Of a stretch of DNA of 64,000 bases, positions 61,301-64,000 are shown in pieces. Numbering within the stretch: the first letter of the stretch is position 1; the number at the start of each line of letters is the position of its first letter. The position numbers and the translations under genes were made by a program. Source of the DNA: Notospermus geniculatus (lineage: Eukaryota > Nemertea > Pilidiophora > Heteronemertea > Lineidae); NCBI GenBank assembly GCA_002633025.1, contig NMRB01000279.1:57740-121739 (forward strand), read 5' to 3'. Under the pieces are notes generated by a model that was not told the origin of the DNA, ran no database searches, and saw only the letters and a program-made list of their open reading frames with translations.

Positions 61301-64000
61301 TACTGTAAATTGACGGTGAAAACGACAACGAATTTTCTTTATTGGTTGTGGACACCAGAATGTCACAATTCTCTCCAGATTATACTTTATTTCTTTGGCC
61401 ATGGATCATCTTCAATCCTAATTAGCAGATGGTTCAGCATTACTTACTTATGCAGCGATCACCTTCAAGTTTGAAGGTAGTAAAACACTCCATCTTGTCG
61501 AGATGATAGCTGTAGGGGTACATGGTGGCCCAGCCGCCACCAGCAACAATTCCATTGTTCATTGTGACTGATACAAGAGCTGAAAGCAAAATATTTCCAG
61601 AAAACTAAATCTTTGGGATGAGTGACCTGTAAAACAAAGGAAAGACTAGGATATTTAGGACACAAATAACTTCAGTCACAGTTGGTAGAATCAGGGCCTG
61701 TTTCATAAAGTGACTGTAAGCTGGTACCTTTAACCAAGTGGAAAATGCATTGAAGTTAATGCTACCATTAGCCTAAAGTCACTTTATGAAACAGGCCCCT
61801 GGTCATCTAACAAGGTCACCTACCGGTACATTTTTCACCCTTTCTTGTAAACCCTTTAGTACATGTCATTTCGCCATCTTTGCATCGCATTTTATATGTC
61901 ACTTGCTGAAGGGAAATTTCCAGTTTCTCTGAAGTAAAAAGGATGAAACGCTTATGGCCTGGCCTCAACAAGAGGTACCTTAGGATATTACATAACAGGA
62001 TATCACAACATCCTCAGAACTACAACAATATTTGTTAAATGCTACCCCGCCTCCTTCAGTTCTGAAAAGACCGCGTTGCCTCTCAAAAGATGAAAATCTT
62101 CACTTACTCAAACAGCATTTCCCAGACTTGTACATTTCAGCAGGACAGAGCCCTTTGATTTTTGGAATCATTAAGTAGCGACCGACAACGCCTGGACAAC
62201 CAAACTGAACGATCTCAGGTACTGAAAAACAGGAAAAGAAAAATGATTTAATGATGTGAAGCTATGTATAGCACTTTTAACTCAAGTGCAGTCTAAAGCG
62301 CTTCACATCTACTAATATACTGTACCCAAGTCTCACCAGAATCCTTTCTGGGGAACAAGAAGGTCAAACTATTCAACTTACCAAGCTTTTGGTCCCAGAC
62401 ATTGAAAGAAAATTACAAGTATGTAATCATCAGTTGTAATTTTGCAATGTCCGTGTGACCTTACCTTTACAGGAACACAGCGTGCAGCCATCTTTGTCTT
62501 TGTCGAACACCTCGCATCGCTTTTCACATTTCGGAACCTTACATTCTGTAACAAAGGTGGTTGATATCAAGGATATTTGCTAAGTTAGTGTTATTAATCT
62601 TACCAAATTACCATGACAACAAAGGAATCAAATGCTTTAAGAGACTAGAATGATCATTGAAGTCTGCAAGGAAAGGATCAAATGCTCAGGTTGAAATTTC
62701 AAAGAATCAAATGCTTTGCAAATATCTAAGTTACCACTGAAGTTTACAAAGAATCAAATGCTTTGCAAATGTACCATATCACTGATATTTACAAAGAAAG
62801 AATCAAATGCTTTGCAAATGTCTATTAGTTACCACTGAAGTTTTACAAAGGAAGAGTCAAATGCTTTGCAAATGTCTGAGATGTCATTGAAATTCGTGAA
62901 GAAAAAAGTCAAACGCTTTGCAGAAGTCTAACGTATACATACGTCTGATGCACGTGGGGGTCATCTCACACGGAGGTTTCTCGCATTTAGCGGGTGCTTT
63001 TAGCCGACAAACCAGTCCTTTACCGCAGAGCATTTTCTGAAATTGGACAGGGCTGGGTAACATTGAATATACAGCATCTGGGCCTACACACAATACTATG
63101 ATGGCAAAGGTTGAGGTCCTGCACCTTCATAATCGGACTTGAGTCCCATTCATCAATTCTGCCTGTTGACTTTAACTCACGATGTTTGATTGTAGGGATG
63201 GGGTTCCAGCGGGGGGGGGGGGTTACACGTTGAAGAAAGAAGGTGTTTATTTCAGTTTCCTCACTGGCCTATGGCGCACTACGGCAAGAGGTCCACCTTT
63301 TCCCCTCAACATAATTTTACTTACCACACATGGATGAATGGGAACTAAAAAATAAGAGTGATGGAATGCTGACATTTGATTACATGTATATGGGATGGTG
63401 TATGTCCTGCATATTACATGTATTATAACATCTTTGGCTATCAACGTAAAAGCCCCCCACGTGTTGTCTTGGTCTCGGTTACTGGATACTGGTTGAGTTC
63501 ACCCCTCCAACTCACTATTGATTAGAATAAGCCTAAGTTTAGGTACAAACAAAGCAAATTGACTTCAACTTGAAACTTTCTGAATAATTTCTTATCTACC
63601 ATCTATTTTTGCTACCATCATATCAGACAAGGTTTGATCATATTTCAGGATGCATAAAAACAATCAGCATCAACGCACCTGGGAAGGGGCCATTTCCGGT
63701 ATCACAATTTGTCCCATTTTTAGTTCCATTGGATCCTTTTGCCGTGCCTGCTGTCTTCTTGGCCGGTTCAGTTGCACCAGGCTTAGCTGTTCCCTTGTCT
63801 CCAGGCTTCGCTGTCCCCTTCGCTCCTGGTTTACCTGTCCCCTTAGCTCCTGGTTTTCCTGTCCCCTTGGCCGGTTTTCCTGTCCCCTTGGCTCCCGGTT
63901 TCCCTGTCCCCTTGGCTCCCGGCTTTCCTGTACCTTTGCCTCCTTTCTTTGTAGCACCTTTTCCTGGCGCCTTAGTTGTCCCTTTTCCTCCCTTCTTTGT
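47103..64000 (-). CDS. large modular secreted protein gene with symmetric microexons (5' end outside window)
   Basis: Thirty-five exons were traced by hand with GT-AG borders; the first here is cut by the window edge. Every intron is in phase 1 and every internal exon is a multiple of three, and none of the 34 junctions creates a stop. Sixteen module exons (81-141 nt) mostly carry two cysteines in the pattern C-P-x-G-x(n)-G-x-x-C; two are antistasin-like. Seventeen exons are only 12-54 nt. The start exon seen and the last exon are low-complexity repeats. No transmembrane segment is visible, so the product is probably an extracellular matrix, mucus, adhesive or saliva-type protein (inference). 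It resembles in layout, not sequence, the micro-exon genes known from schistosomes. Confidence 0.8.
47289..48381. repeat. direct duplication flanking an assembly N
   Basis: 47289-47831 and 47833-48381 are nearly identical. They differ by a few substitutions and one 6-bp insertion (an extra PN codon pair). The break coincides exactly with the N at 47832, in mid-word of the repeat. Most likely two alleles or overlapping contig ends placed side by side. Confidence 0.8.
49707..49736 (-). CDS. modular gene: microexon Y (30 nt)
   Basis: VTDFSKSQIA, acceptor gtcatttcag, donor ctgg|gtaggt-type (ctg|gtaggt). It joins in phase 1 to the terminal repeat exon. Confidence 0.65.
49884..50109. mobile_element. 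composite palindromic element with half MITE inside
   Basis: The outer arms taggccgcgcacacactgca and its mirror (cagtgtgcgcgcggcctta) surround a left half of a gagttttcgcaaagc MITE (49932-50003) and a small hairpin aaacctttaaatgcc...tttaaaggttt. Confidence 0.65.
50276..50368 (-). CDS. modular gene: module exon X
   Basis: 93 nt. ESKMNAVTKNVRPMSNGDCP, KGSKKANGGCE. Last cysteine module before the repeat exon. Donor gaag|gtacaa. Confidence 0.75.
50590..50720. mobile_element. palindromic element, gccgagtttacatcg arms
   Basis: ctctggccgagtttacatcg is mirrored by cgatgtaaactcagcc. The inner arms carry acacgaacacacaggcgaac and its mirror. A diverged relative of 3879-4011. Confidence 0.7.
50732..51344 (-). 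CDS. modular gene: microexon group 6 (30, 21 and 48 nt)
   Basis: Exons at 51315-51344 (IIHLRQVASE), 50910-50930 (LAKIGID) and 50732-50779 (YEASLSNSVVGDLAWT). Donors are gtgagt, gtgagt and gtaaca. A palindromic element at 50590-50720 ends 11 bp from the donor of the 48-nt exon. Confidence 0.6.
51858..51944 (-). CDS. modular gene: module exon V
   Basis: 87 nt. LKATIDGNSMNPVPSRCLKG, TKSSGTRCR. CLKGTKSSGTRC matches exon N. Donor agaa|gtaggt. Confidence 0.75.
52201..52565 (-). CDS. modular gene: microexon group 5 (12, 30 and 51 nt)
   Basis: Exons at 52554-52565 (GPWS), 52449-52478 (VHNMISANIY) and 52201-52251 (AAKYGYAITEDGRYEPA). The 12-nt exon has a mediocre pyrimidine tract and is the least certain. 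All are phase 1 on both sides. Confidence 0.55.
52795..52917 (-). CDS. modular gene: module exon T
   Basis: 123 nt. KPGNKPAIRGSKKSLLLIPP, LNKKGECPTGSTTVVHGFVC. CPTGS...GFVC hairpin preceded by a basic stretch. Donor gaag|gtagaa. Confidence 0.75.
53121..53982 (-). CDS. modular gene: microexon group 4 (30, 42 and 12 nt)
   Basis: Exons at 53953-53982 (LTKVGKAIEE), 53539-53580 (LKGRGFDARFTRWG) and 53121-53132 (VAIS). The 12-nt exon is required: splicing the 30-nt exon straight to the next module exon would create TAA at the junction. That constraint supports the order given. Confidence 0.6.
53983..55750 (-). other. long intron of the modular gene, N at 55642
   Basis: No acceptor-exon-donor set passes here. 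A gtaagt donor at about 54038 has no usable upstream acceptor. The short ORFs near 54775 and 55248 are unsupported. Confidence 0.45.
55751..55864 (-). CDS. modular gene: module exon S
   Basis: 114 nt. FEVKRFPGNLLVGGGYAKMP, GYRCPPTWVKSGKSCI. Sister of exon F. The acceptor ttttcgacag and donor atct|gtaagt are strong. Confidence 0.8.
56025..56123 (-). CDS. modular gene: module exon R
   Basis: 99 nt. TLRTGENQVEYKPLTKYCPP, GFKLDEKAKTCK. CPPGF...KTC hairpin as in ephrin-receptor-like repeats. Donor aaag|gtaaaa is the weakest in the set. Confidence 0.75.
56225..56502. mobile_element. MITE with another MITE nested in its right arm
   Basis: The outer element is gagttttcgcaaagcc family. Its right arm is split after cgtttcaggggct and resumes at gcgaaaactct. 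The insert (about 56334-56491) has its own arms cctgtccacacgatccgatt and aatcggatcgtgtggacgg, with tandem caacgt words inside. Confidence 0.7.
56644..56757 (-). CDS. modular gene: module exon Q, cysteine-free
   Basis: 114 nt. VPYTDASNTGQIVDVIRIPQ, then VEERVPKGFKKAGKTMGI. It aligns with the module consensus (xxPxGFxxxGxxx) but both cysteine positions are replaced (Val and Gly region). Splice sites tcattccag and atca|gtgagt are intact, so it is still a usable exon. Confidence 0.7.
57271..57426. mobile_element. MITE, ggtgacagactag family, copy 2
   Basis: Nearly identical over its full length to 4012-4165, including the internal gcgttttcttttgtgttttt stem. It lies in the intron after the second antistasin-like exon. 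Confidence 0.8.
57520..57609 (-). CDS. modular gene: antistasin-like exon 2
   Basis: 90 nt. KKCTTLKCSETCLVYRTD, then STGCPICNCL. C-x4-C-x3-C...GCPIC-x-C is a fuller match to the antistasin signature than exon 1. In antistasins the residues after the second and third Cys can bind proteases (established); activity is not predictable here. Donor ttag|gtatgt. Confidence 0.8.
   Translation of the reverse strand, partial: RKSVPLSSAAKRAWFTGPTHPLDVQFVIV
57821..58136 (-). CDS. modular gene: microexon group 3 (30 and 54 nt)
   Basis: Exons at 58107-58136 (ILKPKVLEEE) and 57821-57874 (LRLLAIERTIKLMKNKLKR), the latter very basic and helical in composition. Both are phase 1 to phase 1 with gtaagt and gtgagt donors. 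Confidence 0.6.
58431..58526 (-). CDS. modular gene: module exon N
   Basis: 96 nt. FNVQLNGDKIRRFQEMPCLK, GTHDTKDGGWCQ. CLKG...GGWC hairpin, closely related in length and sequence to exon V (51858). Donor caaa|gtaagt. Confidence 0.75.
58848..59395 (-). CDS. modular gene: microexon group 2 (30 and 30 nt)
   Basis: Exons at 59366-59395 (VHWHHDFRVA; acceptor ccgtttcag, donor gtaagt) and 58848-58877 (FDSRGDIVFR; acceptor gttttcag, donor gtaagt). Both add exactly ten codons in phase 1. Confidence 0.65.
59595..59690 (-). CDS. modular gene: module exon L
   Basis: 96 nt. YDRQPIYIQPFENGRCPRG, TKKKGRGNGLICK. Two cysteines in CPRGTKKKG...C form, the module consensus. Donor aaag|gtacgt. Confidence 0.8.
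59940..60526 (-). CDS. modular gene: microexon group 1 (21, 21 and 12 nt)
   Basis: Exons at 60506-60526 (MQKLGLR), 60292-60312 (LSLKYWG) and 59940-59951 (AVVI). Each has a good acceptor (ttttcag, taatttcag, tatttcag) and donor (gtaagt or gtatgt), and each begins and ends in phase 1. A module-like frame with KTCTPSKRQKRICG around 60380-60440 lacks a convincing donor and was left out. Confidence 0.6.
60846..60959 (-). CDS. modular gene: module exon H
   Basis: 114 nt. LDLRILVVPRCDGKCVAGST, then YLNHHCRVDDVTEVRSE. Three cysteines with an acidic tail. Donor aga|gtaagt. Confidence 0.7.
61097..61183 (-). CDS. modular gene: module exon G
   Basis: 87 nt. RKLSGTRIEIPRTKDACQAG then FRRQGTICV. Two cysteines, C-x2-GF-x4-G-x2-C. 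Donor ttc|gtatgt. Confidence 0.75.
61448..61579 (-). CDS. modular gene: module exon F
   Basis: 132 nt. ALVSVTMNNGIVAGGGWATM, then HLDKMECFTTFKLEGDRCI. It pairs with exon S (55751), which has the related AGGG/VGGG-aromatic segment, implying exon duplication within the gene. Donor ataa|gtaagt. Confidence 0.75.
61692..61801. mobile_element. palindromic element in an intron
   Basis: agggcctgtttcataaagtg is mirrored by cactttatgaaacaggccc. It lies between module exons E and F and touches neither splice site. Confidence 0.75.
61824..61928 (-). CDS. modular gene: module exon E
   Basis: 105 nt. Reads KKLEISLQQVTYKMRC, then KDGEMTCTKGFTRKGEKCT. Three cysteines; CTKGFTRKGEKC is a clear copy of the two-Cys hairpin. 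Donor accg|gtaggt. Confidence 0.75.
62108..62221 (-). CDS. modular gene: module exon D
   Basis: 114 nt between ttttttcag and ga|gtaagtg. It encodes VPEIVQFGCPGVVGRYLMIP, then LCPAEMYKSGKCCL, four cysteines. The second half is the recurring CP...SGxC hairpin. Confidence 0.75.
62465..62545 (-). CDS. modular gene: antistasin-like exon 1
   Basis: 81 nt encoding QCKVPKCEKRCEVFDKDKDG then CTLCSCK. The spacing C-x4-C-x3-C-x8-GC-x2-C-x-C fits the six-cysteine antistasin fold (established: leech protease inhibitors and many invertebrate matrix proteins). Donor aaag|gtaagg. Confidence 0.8.
62577..62930. repeat. intronic minisatellite, unit about 60 bp
   Basis: Five to six diverged copies of a unit containing aatcaaatgctttgcaaatg and ccactgaagtttac. 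The array fills most of the intron between the five-cysteine exon and the first antistasin-like exon and stops about 10 bp from the donor. Confidence 0.75.
62943..63083 (-). CDS. modular gene: five-cysteine module exon
   Basis: 141 nt. The acceptor tgtgtgtag precedes GPDAVYSMLPSPVQFQ, then MLCGKGLVC, AKCEKPPCEMTPTCIR. The donor agac|gtatgt sits at the edge of a minisatellite that fills the next intron. It is the only module exon with five cysteines. Confidence 0.7.
63679..64000 (-). CDS. modular gene: Lys/Gly/Thr/Pro repeat exon (cut by window edge)
   Basis: The open frame reads tandem KGTGKPGA units (at least seven, with variants KGTAKPGD and KGTTKAPG), then TEPAKKTAGTAKGSNGTKN and a single cysteine in NCDTGNGPFP. 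The donor ccag|gtgcgt is in phase 1. The composition is that of a flexible basic extracellular linker. A shifted-frame ORF with RGQ repeats overlaps it and is a shadow. Confidence 0.75.

Noticed and set aside
62577-62930. CRISPR-like array
   Set aside because: Regular repeats lie in an animal intron, with diverged units and no constant direct repeat. It is a minisatellite.
63326-63345. Possible 20-nt microexon (acceptor tttttag, donor gtaagt)
   Set aside because: Its length is not a multiple of three, and including it would put the next exon in a frame with a stop.
63670-63957. Minus ORF rich in RGQ repeats
   Set aside because: Shifted frame of the KGTGKPGA repeat exon. Only the KGTG frame leads into NCDTGNGPFP and a phase-1 donor matching the rest of the gene.

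Overview
This is AT-rich nuclear DNA from an animal. The genes have GT-AG introns, secreted peptide-hormone-like products and antistasin-like domains. There are two kinds of tRNA-derived SINE, very many short palindromic (MITE-like) DNA elements, and a high density of the words TACATGTA and TAGGCCTA. All of this fits a marine invertebrate, most likely a lophotrochozoan (mollusc, brachiopod, nemertean or annelid); a deuterostome invertebrate is not excluded. No bacterial, viral, CRISPR or rRNA sequence was seen. Four single-N positions (7229, 23331, 47832, 55642) mark assembly patches, and the one at 47832 joins a duplicated segment.

Layout. From 1 to about 27.6 kb I find no convincing gene. 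The stretch is a bed of palindromic elements, some nested inside one another (3421-4199), plus SINE-like repeats, a minisatellite and one orphan TATA promoter with a leader exon (16520-16688). At 27692-29379 (+) a two-exon gene encodes a basic, serine-rich protein of about 451 residues that I do not recognise. At 35287-36557 (+) lie two exons of a secreted prokineticin/AVIT-like ten-cysteine protein. Its CC-to-C loop carries two SSFW-KR peptide copies with dibasic processing sites. At 40165-45034 (+) there is a TATA promoter, a non-coding leader exon and two coding exons for a small secreted cysteine-rich protein that loosely resembles bursicon-type cystine knots. A 193-bp hairpin lies just downstream.

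From 47103 to beyond the right edge (-) runs one remarkable gene. I traced 35 exons by hand. All 33 internal exons are multiples of three and flanked by phase-1 introns, and no junction creates a stop. Cysteine-module exons (81-141 nt) alternate with microexons of 12, 21, 30, 42, 48, 51 or 54 nt. A Lys-Gly-Thr-Pro repeat lies at the 5' end seen here, and a 2.2-kb Pro/Gly/Asn repeat exon ends the protein. The architecture resembles the micro-exon genes of parasitic flatworms, but with antistasin-like and ephrin-receptor-like cysteine hairpins. Any internal exon could be skipped without breaking the frame, so the locus could produce many secreted variants. This is the best candidate for an undescribed system. 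The two + strand hormone-like genes are independent of it as far as the sequence shows.
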